Positions 1 to 11,504 of a stretch of DNA of 64,000 bases are shown here, in pieces (the first letter of the stretch is position 1; each line of letters begins with the position of its first letter). The notes under the pieces are model-generated. The model saw only the letters and a program-made list of their open reading frames with translations. It made no database searches and had not been told where the DNA came from. The position numbers were made by a program, and so were the translations under genes. Source of the stretch: Atrina japonica (taxonomy: Eukaryota > Mollusca > Bivalvia > Pterioida > Pinnidae); NCBI GenBank assembly GCA_030159075.1, contig BROG01000510.1, positions 474,035-538,034 of the forward strand, written 5' to 3'.

Positions 1-787
1 ATGTTCATTACAAACTCAGTATAAACCTCATCCCCAATGCATTTGTTTCTTTATTCATACCTCAACCAACACATTTTAAATGCAAATTTACCCCCATCAA
101 TACATTTTTTTTATCAATGGCATTCTGCCCACTGGAGACCCTTTTTTCTGGAATAGCCCTGAAGTTTTTGGGGAGAATAGAAGAAACAAAATGCGAACCA
201 AATTGGAAATTAAATTACAGTATGTACACACATATGAGTCATTTCGATAATCAAAATATTTCAATTTTTAAGTCAGGTGGAAAGATTTTGTAAAATTCAT
301 AGATTTGTTTCTCAGGGGTTGATGAGTTGATAATGGGTTCACAGGTAGTGGATATGTTATGATCCATGACTACTCTCAGATAGCCTGTTATTGAATAACT
401 ATTTGTTTTTCAATAAATTTCAGTGTCCTCCAAAAAGAAGTATTTTTGCAACAAAAACAGTAAACACATATTAAATTCACAAATTTTTGGCTCCTTGGCC
501 TTTACCAAGTGAAATACCACAATATTTATATAAGCTACATGGTATCAAAGCTGGATAAATAATGGCTTCAGTACCAATCTCATTTACTATTTTGCTAATG
601 GAGCTGTTAATTATCCAGCTGTTATACCATGTAGCTTATATAGATATTGGCGTCTATCACTTGGTAAAGGCCTCTTTCATTTGGTAAAGGCCAAGGGGAA
701 TGTGTTTACTGTATGTGTTTTTCTATAATTTTGTATGATAATTTATGTGATTTGTTCACTCTTTCTTTCAATCTGATTTGTTTTTAG
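1..787 (+). other. Catalase intron, 3' part
   Basis: No coding exon is seen before the acceptor at 786-787. It holds a foldback element (493-696) and otherwise AT-rich unique-looking sequence. Confidence 0.7.
493..696. mobile_element. MITE-like foldback element
   Basis: Outer ends CCTTGGCCTTTACCAA (493-508) and its exact complement (681-696) form a 16 bp terminal inverted repeat. The inverted match continues inside (about 509-545 against 621-660), offset by an extra ~20 bp copy of the end motif on the right arm. There is no coding capacity. Confidence 0.7.
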
Positions 788-3700
788 GGAAGACTGTTCT
801 CTTACTCTGACACACACAGACATCGCCTTGGTAGCAACTACTTACAACTCCCAGTTAACTGCCCTTACAATGCCAGGGTAAAGAATTACCAGCGAGATGG
901 TCCACAGTGTGTTGATGAAAATCAAGGTAACATTTCTTTTATTTCAACTTGGTTGAGGGTGATCGTTGTTTGTATAGCATCAGTGTTGAAGTGCTTTGCT
1001 TATAGACATTTTCACAATAACTGCATTCGTACTAATTTCACCCATGCAAAACCATATGAAGACAAATCGTACCCTGTGTGTTGGATGAGTTAATCAGTAA
1101 ACAGTGAATGCATATTTCAAATAATAATGTTTATCACTCAGATAAAGACTAAGGCTGACAGAGATTTTCTGGAAACAACAATATTTCTCAAGATTTATTT
1201 CTGGCATAAAAAGAGGAATGAAAACAAAGTTTATGTTATTTACAACAAAAACAGACAATTTTTATCATTAGCAATGCATTGTATATCTAAACTTTCAAAA
1301 GCGATGGAACTGATTTTTTATTGTGGTAGATGGAAATACATGTATAGGATTTGGTGAAAAATTTAAGGGTGGCAGAAAAAATCAATTGTGGTGCAAAACC
1401 ACATTTGAATAGTCCATGATCCTTGATATTGAGAACAACTTGTAAATTTTGAGCAAAACATTATTACATTCTAGTGAATGGCAAAACTTTTATTTCAGGT
1501 GGAGCACCAAATTATTTCCCTAACAGCTTTTCAGGACCCATGGACAATGTACAGAATATTGAACGCACAGAAACAATTACTGGAGACGTAAAACGTTACA
1601 ACACTGCAGATGAGGACAACTACTCTCAAGTAACTACATTCTGGAGAAAGGTAATTTTTAATAAATTTCTCTCACTTCTGATCACCTTTGGTTCAAGTGC
1701 CGCTGGAATCTAACCTTAGCTAAGCTAATCTTTCAATGTTCATTGTAACCAGGTTCTCTCCCCCACCATTAAAAACTGGCCGCCACCATATAACTGAAAA
1801 ATTGTTGAGTGCGGTATAAAACACCATTAAAAAATTCTAATTCTAAAGAACTTACTCATTTTTTGTTTAGAGTCATCGAGTCTATAATAATTGTGTTGCC
1901 TTGACTGAGTCACGAAAGCAAGACACAGGCATAGCTTTTCTGTCAGAAATGGCGTCAAACTTTGCGTTTATCTCCAACGTTAAATTTTGGTTACCAGCTT
2001 GCTGTTCAATTAGTATTGGTGTAGGTTGGTGAAATTTAGCCTGAATGTTCCTTAGGGGTCTAGCATTGATGTTGTAAAGTTTAATTTGGAATATCTTTTT
2101 TTTTTTTGAATTTTTAACTTTTTTTTGACATAGTGTTGTTTTTTTTTTTTAAATTTGCTGTGTTTAGCTCCAATGTTTTTGTTACAGGCTTGTTGTTCAG
2201 ATGAATTTGGTGTTAGTTGGTGATATTTGGTCTGGATGTTCTTGAGGGTTCAAGCATTGACAATTTTAAGTTTAATCAGGAATACTTTTTAGCTCACTTG
2301 ACCCTTCGGGCCAAGTGAGCTAGTGTTATAAACTAAAGGTCTGTCGTTGTTGTCCAACTGTTAACTTTTGTATTTAAACATCTTCTTCTCAAGAACCAGA
2401 AGGCCAATTATAACCAAACTTTGCATATAGCATCCCCATGTGCAGCCACATAAGTTTGCGAATGAAAAAGGGATAGGACCAATACGGACCCTAGAAAGGG
2501 CCAAAAAGGTCCAAAACTTGGTACATCTTTAAAATTCTTCTCGTGAACCAAAGTTTCAAATTTTGTATGTATGATTGTAAAGTCAATATCTACAAAGTTT
2601 GTGAATGAAAATGAAATCTGTCCATAAATGAGCCACTAGGGGGCACTTCAGTAACACAGGGTATATTTGTGTTACAAATTGTTTAATAACACAGAACTGA
2701 TCGACTTTTTGTATACAAAGATATATGAGCAAGTTGTTAGGAATTATCTGAGAATCATTTTGACAAATTTCAAGGTCATGGGGTCAAAGGTCAAGGTCAC
2801 AGGCATCTCGATAAATGGAAAATATAAGTTTATTTTGTAAACTTTTCAACATTTTTGACTGCTTCTCCAGAACCATTGGACCAATTTGAACCAAACTTGA
2901 CAGGAAGTATAACTATGTAAAGCTGCATAAAGTTTGCAGATAAAAAGGGGCTAGGACCAAACATGGCTGCCATGGCTAAATATAGAATGAATGAGTCAGC
3001 AGATATTTTTGATTTAACACATGTATCTCCAAAATTATTAAAACATGTATCTCCAAAATTATTAAAGCTAGAGAAAAAAACCGTTACCTTAAAATGAGTG
3101 GTTAGCAAAGTATAATAGCTAGATTAAAAGTGAAAGAAGCAAAAATGTTCGGCATGCGAAGATGTACAAAAAAGTCGATAGGGCCGAAATTGTCAGGTTG
3201 CCACTTATGGGAGTTATTTCCCCTTTTAAGTAGATTTTTCATGTTTTTGGATGTTTTTTGACATTATCTTGAAAATTATAATAGGTAGAGTGAAAGTGAA
3301 AGAAGCAAAAATGTTCAGCACGCAAAGATCTACAAAAAAATCATTTCACTCAGGTGATTTTTAAGGTCCAATGAGCCTACTGGTTTTCATGTTTTTTAGC
3401 GATTTGATCTTTTACACATTTTTTATGTTTTCTGCAATGTTGACCGATTTTGCCAGGTGAGCAACTTAAAGCCCCTTGGGCCTCTTGTTTTGTTTTTTTT
3501 TGTGATTTTTAAAAATATTGGACTTACTGTTTTTTTTGCCAAATTTGCTGTGTTCAGATCAATGTTAAGTTTCTTTAGATCAGTAGAGTATTGGCTCTCG
3601 GATGATGATGGTGTTAGGTTGCTGATAATTTAAATGGAGGTTCAATTAGGGTAGAACACTACGTCACAAAACCAAGATCCAGATTCGCTATGCTCTTTTC

Positions 3701-6700
3701 TACCCATGGTCTCATGCAACCAAATCTCTCATAGATAATGAATATTTATAAGGAGTAGGTGTTGTCTGATTTATCCAATCACAGTAGTTGTTATTGGCAA
3801 CGGAAGTTATTGCATAGTTTGTTGATTCAATACAGTTCTGAAATAGTTTAAAAGCCTCAGTCTGATTGGTTGACGAATGTCAGCACCATTTACTCGCATT
3901 GGCTGAGGTTTCATGAACAATAAAAATTTGTATGAGATTTCTGTTGCATGAAACGGCAGGTAGAAAAGAGCAATTCCAGACTGGTTTTACGATGCAGGGT
4001 AGAACATCAGTGCTAACTGATGTACATAAGGATATTTGGGGGTATATACCCCAACCCCTAATAATTTTTTTTTTCTTGAAAACCATTCACATGCCTACCA
4101 CTAAACCATATATATTCTTGTTTGTTATGGGTAGACATATTAATAAGTGTATGATGTGGTCCTGCCCCACCCCCCTGACATCTATATTTTTACTTATAAT
4201 TTAAAAATCATTTACAGCACCACCCTTCATTCATATATATTATTGATTATTATGGGGAGACACATTCAGTGGTGCATATAATGGTCCTTGGGGGTCATGC
4301 CCCTCCCCTTAAAATAATTTTTTTTTACTTATAACTTGAATAATATTCACAGCCCAAACCTTAAACAATATATATTATTAATTGTTATGGGGAATCACAT
4401 TCATTGTTGCATATAGGGGTCCTGCCCCACCACTTGGAATATATATATTTACTTTTAACCTGAAAAAACATGCACATTCGAAATTCTAAACTTATAAATA
4501 CTGCATGTAAGAAGTATACTTTGCTACATTTAATATCAAAGCAGTGACTGGCGAGACATAATTTTATCCCACCTCTGGCAAAATACTTGGAATTTGATTG
4601 GTTTAGAAGGATACAACATATTCTTGTATCAGGTTACCTTTCCACCTGATATTGGTCTTGATATCACCTGTTCGGAGCCCCTCATGGGTGACGTCTCTTT
4701 TAGCAGATGAGAAATGTAAACAAACATGCAGACAGGTTTGTTTCACACAGCGAAGAAGAAATAAATAAGGCTAGAACTGAGCTACGTTAAAAAAATACTT
4801 TAAGAAGCAACAAAAGGCAGGCCATCAGTGGGATAAATATATTATATAGTGTTTTACAGAAATGATATGGAAATATATTGGGTCCATGAAAAAAATTTGT
4901 ATTGGGCTTGGCTTCGCCTCACCCAATACAACTTTTTTTCATGGACCCAATATATTTCTGTATTACCCTGTAAAACACTATATTACTAATAATGTGTAAA
5001 TTGTTGTTTCACAGAAAGACTCATATATCTGATCTAACTCCTTACTTTTATCTTGGTTGCCATTTTTATGATATCTTAATACCTGTTACAGGTTCTGAAA
5101 CCTGAGGAGAGACAACGATTGGTGGAAAATATCGGAAATCACCTGGTAAATGCATCTGACTTCATCCAGAAAAGGACGGTGAATAACTTCAGTCAGGTGG
5201 ATCCAGAATTTGGAGGTGGTATCCAGAAACTCATGGATAAAATCAAAGCAAAGAAACCATTGGTATATATTTTCTTCTTTACAATTTTACTTTCACTTTT
5301 AGTTTTGACATGGTTTTAGTTCTGTTTTAGTTTTGAGTTTCTCTGGCATTTTAACACAATCTTGGGGTGCAATGAAGTCTTTGATACATTTTCTTATTTA
5401 TATTTAGGCTAAGATTATTAGTTTCTCAGTCAATGAGACATGCCCTTGTCTGCTGTTACATTATTGTGTGAAATGATGGAAGAAAAATATTTAAAATCTT
5501 ACATGTTCCTGTTCCAGTACAAAATTTGAGTTTCAAAAGAATGTAAATGATCAATTTATAGATGTTGGAATTGTTTGCTTTAGTCAAAGATAGTTTTGTT
5601 ATCATGGGGCCTGTCTTACAAATGGTTCTAAGTGTTAGACTTAGTCTTAGGACCAAACTTACGACTTATGACTGTTTTACAAAGAAATAAGACATGTGAC
5701 TTACGACCAAATCAGGTCAAATAGTTATGACTATTCAGAGACTGCATAAACCTAAGTATTCATATACTTTCAAGATCTTACTTGAAAATATGGGAAAATA
5801 ATGTAAGACCTGACTTAAGGTAGCTTTGACTTACAACTTCTTGATAAAAACGGATCCTGAATACTCGTCTTGATTAAAATATTGTGATCATTTCCGACAT
5901 TTTTAATTTGGTCTGGTCACTTTTGAAGTTTTCATACAAGAATTGTGGAGAAAATATTTTCCATTAAAGTTGATTGTGTAGAACACACTTTAGATTCAGG
6001 TATTTGGTAAAACATGAACAAGGTCTCTATACCTCAGTAAAGTCACGAAATAATTGGCGTGAGAAACTAATAATTCTATATTTCCTTATACATGTATGTT
6101 TTTGCACGTTTTTGATTGATCATATTCACCTGTAGTTTTGCACTTGTATATTACCTGTGTTTTATTATATTCAATTGAGTTTTTATATTCTGTGTCTTAT
6201 GTGATCCAGATCTGTCAACACTAATATCAACTTGATAAAAAAATCTTGTGTTTGTATGATTAATTCATCAGTCTCTGAAAAACAATGGACTCTTCTGTAA
6301 ATCAAATGATTTAGGCCAGTCCAAATGTGTCCTTAGGGATGAATGAGTTAATTTTATAGGCATAATATATTAGTGGATGACGTGTGATTTGTCTGATTTC
6401 TACAGAAATATATCATGGTTATACCAGATGAACCTATATTTGAAAATCAGTTACCTGCTTTGACACTAAATACATTTCTTTTGTCGATTTCCTATAGACA
6501 TGAATATTAACTCATCAACCCCTGTGAAACCATGGACTCTTAAGTAAATCAATAACTCAGACTAGTCCAAATGTGTCTTTGGGGGTGAATGGGTTAAGAT
6601 ATTATGGCATATTCAGTTTTGTTAAAATCTTTGAGATAGGAAAAACTAGCCAATTAGATTTGACAGGGACTGGTTATGAGTTATAATGAAGTGTTTGCTT

Positions 6701-9211
6701 TCATAAACAAGAAATGATATTCACAACATTGGCTTTGTTAATGGTCAAGAGTAAAATTGATGTTAATTTCTGCACTTTGTATGTATGCGTTTTCCTATAG
6801 GTCACCGCTGATGAGTAGAATTCATACCAAACTTAGCAAGTATGATATAATTTGCCGTCTAAGCGCTATGCAGTTATTTTAAGACCGTTCTATCATATAG
6901 CATATATCTGTTGCTTTCTTTTCATATACAAGATTCTCCAAGTTATGTACATGATATTTATGCTGTATTTGTTTCTATATAAAGAAAATCTAATTTTCAT
7001 CATGTTTAGGTCATTCATTACGTTAATTCTAGACTTCTTTATATCGGTAACTCATCATCCCCTGAGAAACAATGAACTCTTCAATAAAGCATTGACTTAG
7101 GCAAGTCCAAATATGTCTTTAGGGGTAATTGAGTTTAAAAGCATTTTTGTCTGTTTTATAAAAAAAATCATTCTAAAAGTCTTCCCATGATATAAGGAGG
7201 GATTAACCCTGATCTGCTTGAATCTCAACTTGAATAGCACACATAGAATTTTCTTTTTTTTTAGAACAAGCTGTTGTCCCACTTACGTACCTATAGTATC
7301 ATGTCCATCCTGATACATCAGCTTTCTATATCCATGTTATATAAATTGGAGAATTTTGCATTTCAAAACTTGTCCAGAATTTTGTTAATTAACAGATTTG
7401 TACAGTGCATATGTACTTACATATGATTTATCGAATATCAAAGGAAGTAGATTTATCAAAATCTGACATTCTTAGTCTAGATATGTATACATTATTCATA
7501 CATGGTGCTAGCATAATACTGGTTTAGATCACAGGAAGCCTGTACTTGTGTTAAAAAGGAGCAACAGTTTTACATATAGTCTCATATACGCTATAAACAT
7601 TGACAGTTATTGTAGTGCTAAAAATTCAATGGGTTCTTTACTTTCGAGTACACATTCTTAACTGCCATTAACATCTTGTGTATACTGACATATAATGCTT
7701 ATTTATACTAAGTTTATTTATCAAAGGAATATTTATTCATCGCATGTTTTAAATATGTATTTGGTGATATAATACAGCATCAAATGGGAAAGTAATACCG
7801 GTACTGGTTGATGACCAGTGGTCAGCTAGAACCAGTTGTCGGCTATAACATGATTTCGGCTTTATAGAACAAGATTTTGTGAGATTTCTTTCAGATCAAT
7901 CTTTAGATATTGGACATTTTACTCAAACAGAAGGTTAAAAATATTGTTGTAATACTTAGATACTAAAGACGAAATTACACCATAGCTGACTACTGGTCCG
8001 GTACCAGTATACACTATACAAGATTATTTGAAGTGTTTCATAGATCATTGTTGAGGCTGTCAATTTTTTTTCACCGTTTAAAAATAGATAAGAGAACTTC
8101 AACATTCATTGAATACACCAACACTTTTTTCGCTTTGCATGTTAATGAGCTTTAAATCTCGTCTTGGTCTGCCCATGGATGCGGGTATCTAGGGAAATTC
8201 AGCAGAAGACGACCAGTATGGCTTCAGCTATCGTCTCCTTTTGTAAAATATATCAATTACTTGTGCTACAGCTGACTGAGAACTTACAATCATAACACTT
8301 CAGTGTTCAAATATAATGTTATAACAAATAACCAGTTTGTCAAAGTCTTCAAAAGTTTTTATGCATGTATTTACCAAATCTTTAGTATACTCTTTGATGA
8401 TATAATACATCATGTATCACTTACGTTTTGGTCCACACGTTAAAATCTGATACATTTTGTGTTAAAATATCTCAATCTTAGCGGCGACAAAATGATGATA
8501 GAAAGATAAAACAAAAAGATAATTAAGTAAAATAGCAAATAAAAAAATTCACCATTTGTCGCCAGTTCATTCACTTTTACTGTATAGTCTTGTTGTAGAT
8601 AATGGGGTTATGGTGATGCCCTAAGATTTATTGTACTCGGTTTAAACGTTTAAACTTGATGTCAGTTTCTAGAACTATACAATACATTTCTGTCTGTATT
8701 TAAATGTCAGTATTTAAACTATCAAACTGTAATAATTTCCTATTTGAAATACCCTGTTAATGCTTGTAATTATATAAAGATCTAGTCAAATTGTAATATT
8801 ATAGAAGAACGTTTTCATCTTAATTGGGCAACACTTATTTAGTGGTCATTTAAAAATCATTATGACGGTGACGGGGTAATAATGCTTGTATCTTTATAAG
8901 AGGATATGGGTATGCTTTACTTTTGATTATCAATGTCTAAAAGTTTATAACGTATATACATGCATTTTCGTGAATCTTATAAATTCAACATCCATTTGAA
9001 TGTCATACTTATATTTAATATTTTAGATATTTATTATGTATTTTTCTTACATAAAATATAAAATCAGTGTGGCATTTGTAATTACGTGGTCTTGTGTGTG
9101 CAAAGGGTTTGAAAGTAATTTTATTCTAAAATATTCCTCTAAATACTAGCACGTTAATATGATAAGAGTTTTAAGAATTGCATATTCTACCACTGGTGTC
9201 ACACTCACACA

Positions 9212-9290
<79 letters not shown>

Positions 9291-9795
9291 AGCAGTCAAT
9301 ATAAAAATATAAAACGTCCACTTGTGGTTAACTAGAATATAAGAGGTATCGCACATAAATACTTATGTAACAGATAACTGTGTTTTAATACACTCCTATC
9401 ATGATCCCACATTTTGATTTCGCACATAAATACTTATGTAACAGATAACTGTGTTTTAATACACTCCTATCATGATCCCACATTTTGATTTACCAGTAGT
9501 TTTACCAAAAAGATAGGTAAAAACCTCTAGTAAATCAAAAAGTGGGAACATGATAGTACAAACAATATGCTGTCTATACAATCAGCAAGGTCTACAACAT
9601 TGACACTCGCTGTAGATGAAGTAACTGATTATTTCAATCAAAGTCATTAGGACGATCCATCAACAATCTTTTTATTTTTTAATATAGAATGTCACTTTTG
9701 TTTTTTGTTGTACAATGTACCTGGAGTATCTCACGTGTGTTTATCTAATTTGAAGTCATTTTCTTTTACAGAGTGGCGTTCCAGCAAACTTATAA
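788..9795 (+). CDS. CAT: Catalase, C-terminal part (four exons, 5' end outside window)
   Basis: Peroxisomal heme enzyme that splits hydrogen peroxide into water and oxygen. Coding exons are 788-926, 1499-1650, 5092-5262 and 9772-9795; all introns are GT/AG and phases agree (1, 0, 0). About 161 residues are encoded, matching the last third of animal catalases. Exon 1 opens with [15 protein letters not shown], the proximal heme-ligand signature with its tyrosine intact, followed by the conserved [16 protein letters not shown]. Exon 2 holds [11 protein letters not shown]. Exon 3 is the C-terminal helical region ([14 protein letters not shown]). The protein ends SGVPANL, like the KANL peroxisomal signal of human catalase. 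The N-terminal catalytic His and Asn lie upstream of the window. Gene identity is near certain from these motifs; enzyme activity is inferred. Confidence 0.96.
1745..1850 (+). repeat. SINE 3'-part fragment
   Basis: The text ctctcccccaccattaaaa...ccgccacca and a tail with gagtgcggtataaaacacc is shared in part with 19165-19350 and 40380-40440. It looks like the non-tRNA body and tail of a molluscan SINE. No A or B box is kept here. Confidence 0.45.
2289..3487 (+). mobile_element. Dispersed element with internal ~165 bp units, copy 1
   Basis: It starts with a 31 bp palindrome at 2291-2321 (AGCTCACTTG...CAAGTGAGCT) and ends with ccttgggcctcttg. The middle carries 'accaaacttgacaggaagtat' text and about two copies of a ~165 bp unit with 'gtgaaagaagcaaaaatgtt'. 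The same architecture recurs at 11505-13115 and 53695-55085, and in divergent form at 10448-11490. No transposase is seen, so it is probably non-autonomous. Confidence 0.75.
3655..4005. mobile_element. MITE with long imperfect terminal inverted repeats
   Basis: About 3660-3722 matches the reverse complement of 3940-3998; both arms contain gctcttttctacc and catgcaac. The ~350 bp length, absence of coding and position inside a catalase intron fit a MITE. The short ORFs on both strands here are by-products of the arms. Confidence 0.65.
4020..4490 (+). repeat. Degenerate tandem repeat, ~120 bp unit
   Basis: Three to four diverged units each contain accatatatatt, ttatgggga/gtagacat, ggtcctgcccca and tttacttataac. 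They resemble the 'cccaccccta aaccatatat' motif of the repeats near 26.7-27.8 kb and 51.1 kb, so one satellite family may be scattered over the window. Confidence 0.6.
4838..4990. mobile_element. Near-perfect ~150 bp foldback element
   Basis: The left arm from about 4841 (atatagtgttttacag) and the right arm ending about 4988 are complementary along almost their whole length, meeting at the centre ggcttggcttcgcctc (4906-4921). Transcribed, it would form one long hairpin. It lies about 100 bases before the acceptor of catalase exon 3 (5092). Confidence 0.8.
6261..6351 (+). mobile_element. ~90 bp mini-element, copy 1
   Basis: Related ends aattcatca... and ...gaatgagtt form a short inverted repeat; the core reads gtccaaatgtgtc. 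Same family as 6507-6597, 7048-7136 and the split copy at 50747-50976. Confidence 0.6.
6507..6597 (+). mobile_element. ~90 bp mini-element, copy 2
   Basis: Runs from ttaactcatcaacccc to ggggtgaatgggttaa, the clearest inverted ends of the family. TTAA at both edges could be the target duplication or part of the ends. Confidence 0.65.
7048..7136 (+). mobile_element. ~90 bp mini-element, copy 3
   Basis: Runs from taactcatcatcccc to aggggtaattgagttt with the shared core aagtccaaatatgtcttt. Three copies lie within 900 bp of one intron. Confidence 0.6.
9216..9288 (+). repeat. (CA)n microsatellite
   Basis: About 36 uninterrupted AC dinucleotides. The Cys/Val-rich ORF on the - strand here is an artefact of it. 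Confidence 0.98.
9349..9490 (+). repeat. Exact 71 bp tandem duplication
   Basis: The block starting tcgcacataaatactt at 9349 is repeated from 9420 with no visible difference, so the duplication is recent or an assembly stutter. Confidence 0.9.
9466..9552. mobile_element. Small foldback next to the 71 bp duplication
   Basis: The arm atcatgatcccacattttg... (9467-9510) is complementary to the segment ending ...agtgggaacatgat (to 9552), with the centre near 9511-9516. The duplicated block contains part of the left arm. Confidence 0.65.
9772..9795 (+). CDS. CAT: Catalase terminal coding microexon (7 codons plus stop)
   Basis: After a 4.5 kb intron the acceptor ttcttttacag is followed by codons for SGVPANL and TAA. 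It is in phase 0 with exon 3, which ends at 5262. The tripeptide ANL is a non-canonical type-1 peroxisomal targeting signal known from vertebrate catalase, so the whole targeting signal sits on this tiny exon. Skipping it would yield an untargeted protein with a few intron-encoded residues. Confidence 0.9.
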   Translation, partial: SGVPANL

Positions 9796-10130
9796 TTTCA
9801 ATATTCGGACTGAAGTGTATATATTTCTTATTCTGAACTTAAAGAGGATTGAGATAAGAGAAGGCTGTGATTAATCGGTGATTATTAAGAAAAAACATTC
9901 AGATGAATTTCTTCTTTCATACAGTACAGATTATTTCTGCTTCATTTCTCATGGATTTAATTATTTTTCGAAGACACAGTTGGAAGACATTATTAATTCA
10001 GTGAACATTTCTTTATCACAGGAATGATAAAATTTGTGGCATCATGTAAAAAAAAAAAAAATTGTTTTATTTAATTTCTGCTATTTGTTTACCTGATAAT
10101 CAAAATGTTTGTTTGTTTATTAATTCATGT

Positions 10131-10236
10131 ATTTTGTTTTAATGATAACAACACAATAGACTGGATAAGTACAATGCTAACTTATTTTGTTTTAATGATA
10201 ACAACACAATAGACTGGATAAGTACAATGCTAACTT
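10131..10236 (+). repeat. Exact 53 bp tandem duplication in the catalase 3' UTR
   Basis: attttgttttaatgataaca... starts at 10131 and again at 10184 with the same 53 bp. Confidence 0.9.
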
Positions 10237-10411
10237 ATGCAAAATATGTTATTTTCTTAATTTTATGTTATGTACCTAATCCATTTACAATTTTACATGC
10301 GAAAGGTCGCCCAATGCTCACATGTATTATTTTCTGCAATTTGAGATGTTTGATGCTGAGGTTTTCTACCGTATTTTCAAATTGAATCATGCTTCATGTA
10401 AATTAATATAT

Positions 10412-10417
10412 AATAAA
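10412..10417 (+). terminator. AATAAA polyadenylation signal of catalase
   Basis: AATAAA lies about 620 bases past the stop codon, in AT-rich sequence just before the next dispersed repeat begins near 10448. The 3' UTR would therefore be 9796 to about 10435. Cleavage site not determined. Confidence 0.55.
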
Positions 10418-10447
10418 GATGAATAGATACAACATAGTTTCTTAATT

Positions 10448-11490
10448 CTTAGCTCTCCTGATTTAAGGTTCAAATGAGCTTTTCTGATCACCTTTTGTCT
10501 GTACGTCTGTCCGTTAACTTTTTACATTTTACATGAAACTTTATAGGAAGGCAAGTACGTAAGGTCCTCTACCAAGTTTGTTCATTTCGTCCGGATCGGC
10601 CCAGGGTGGGGCAAAATAGGCATCAGGGTGTACCCCTCTTTAAAAATTTTCTCCACCAGTACCGCTGCAGGGATTGAAAAACTAACAGGGAATCGGAATT
10701 TTACTTGCACAAATTGGGTAGAGAAATGCTCTCTTGAAAGGATTTTGATGAAATTTATTTTTTTCTGATTTTTTTTAAGACTGCAAAAATAAAGGGGGAT
10801 GTGAAGTTTTCACACAGTCAGCTCCTTCAAAATCGCATCTGGGATTTTGATATAACTTTACTTTCTCTAACAAATTCGTTCATTTCAGCTGGACCAGTCT
10901 CCAGAACTGCTACATGGATTAAAAAAACTTATTGCATGTGAGTGATCTACAAAAATGTGTGATTCAAGTATGTTAATTTCTTAGAAAGCGAAAAATAGAT
11001 TTTTGATGCTTTTTTGACGTCTTTAAAGACACTCATTTTTGTACATTTTTTGTATGATTTCTTTGATTGTCTCCCCTTTATGATGCATTCATTTTCTGCA
11101 TTTTACCTGTAATTTTGTAGAGAAATTCTCTCTTGAAAAAAAATTGCTGGAATTATGTTTTCGAATTCTTTATTAACTTTACGCAAAAATAAAGGGGGAA
11201 CCTGGGGACATTTTTTTCACACTATTAGTTGCTCTTCAATCCCACTTTGCAGTAAGGAAGTACCCAAGATCTACCACGTTTTTGTATTTTGGCCAGATAG
11301 ACGCAGAGGTGGATCAAGGATAGGGTAAAATAGGTCTCGGGTGTAACCCTCTTTGAAAATCTTCTACAGAAGTACTGCATGGATTGAAAAACCAGTTGCA
11401 TCTGGATGATTTACATGTTACTTTATAACAATTTGTAAATTGAGATTCTCTCAGGTGAGCGATGTGGCCATTTGCCTCTTGTTTTTATTT
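10448..11490 (+). mobile_element. Dispersed element, divergent copy without the 165 bp units
   Basis: It begins agctctcctgatttaagg and ends ctcaggtgagcgatgtggcc...gcctcttgttttt, the same end type as 2289-3487. The middle differs and includes two copies of a block with 'aaataaaggggga'. No coding capacity. Confidence 0.6.
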
Positions 11491-11504
11491 GCAACCATTA
11501 TTAA

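Larger units (their letters stand above)
5263..9771 (+). other. Catalase last intron (4.5 kb)
   Basis: AT-rich. It contains three ~90 bp mini-elements (6261-7136), a (CA)n run, a 71 bp duplication and a foldback, described separately. The stretch 5605-5860 begins ggggcctgtcttacaaatgg like some other short elements here, but no clear inverted end was found. From 7137 to 9215 I see nothing recognisable. Confidence 0.6.

Noticed and set aside
1474..1713. Catalase exon 2 as an independent 79-codon gene
   Set aside because: The apparent ORF runs through an acceptor and a donor; only 1499-1650 is coding, as part of catalase.
9171..9356. Cys/Val-rich ORF on the - strand
   Set aside because: Translation of a (CA)n microsatellite.
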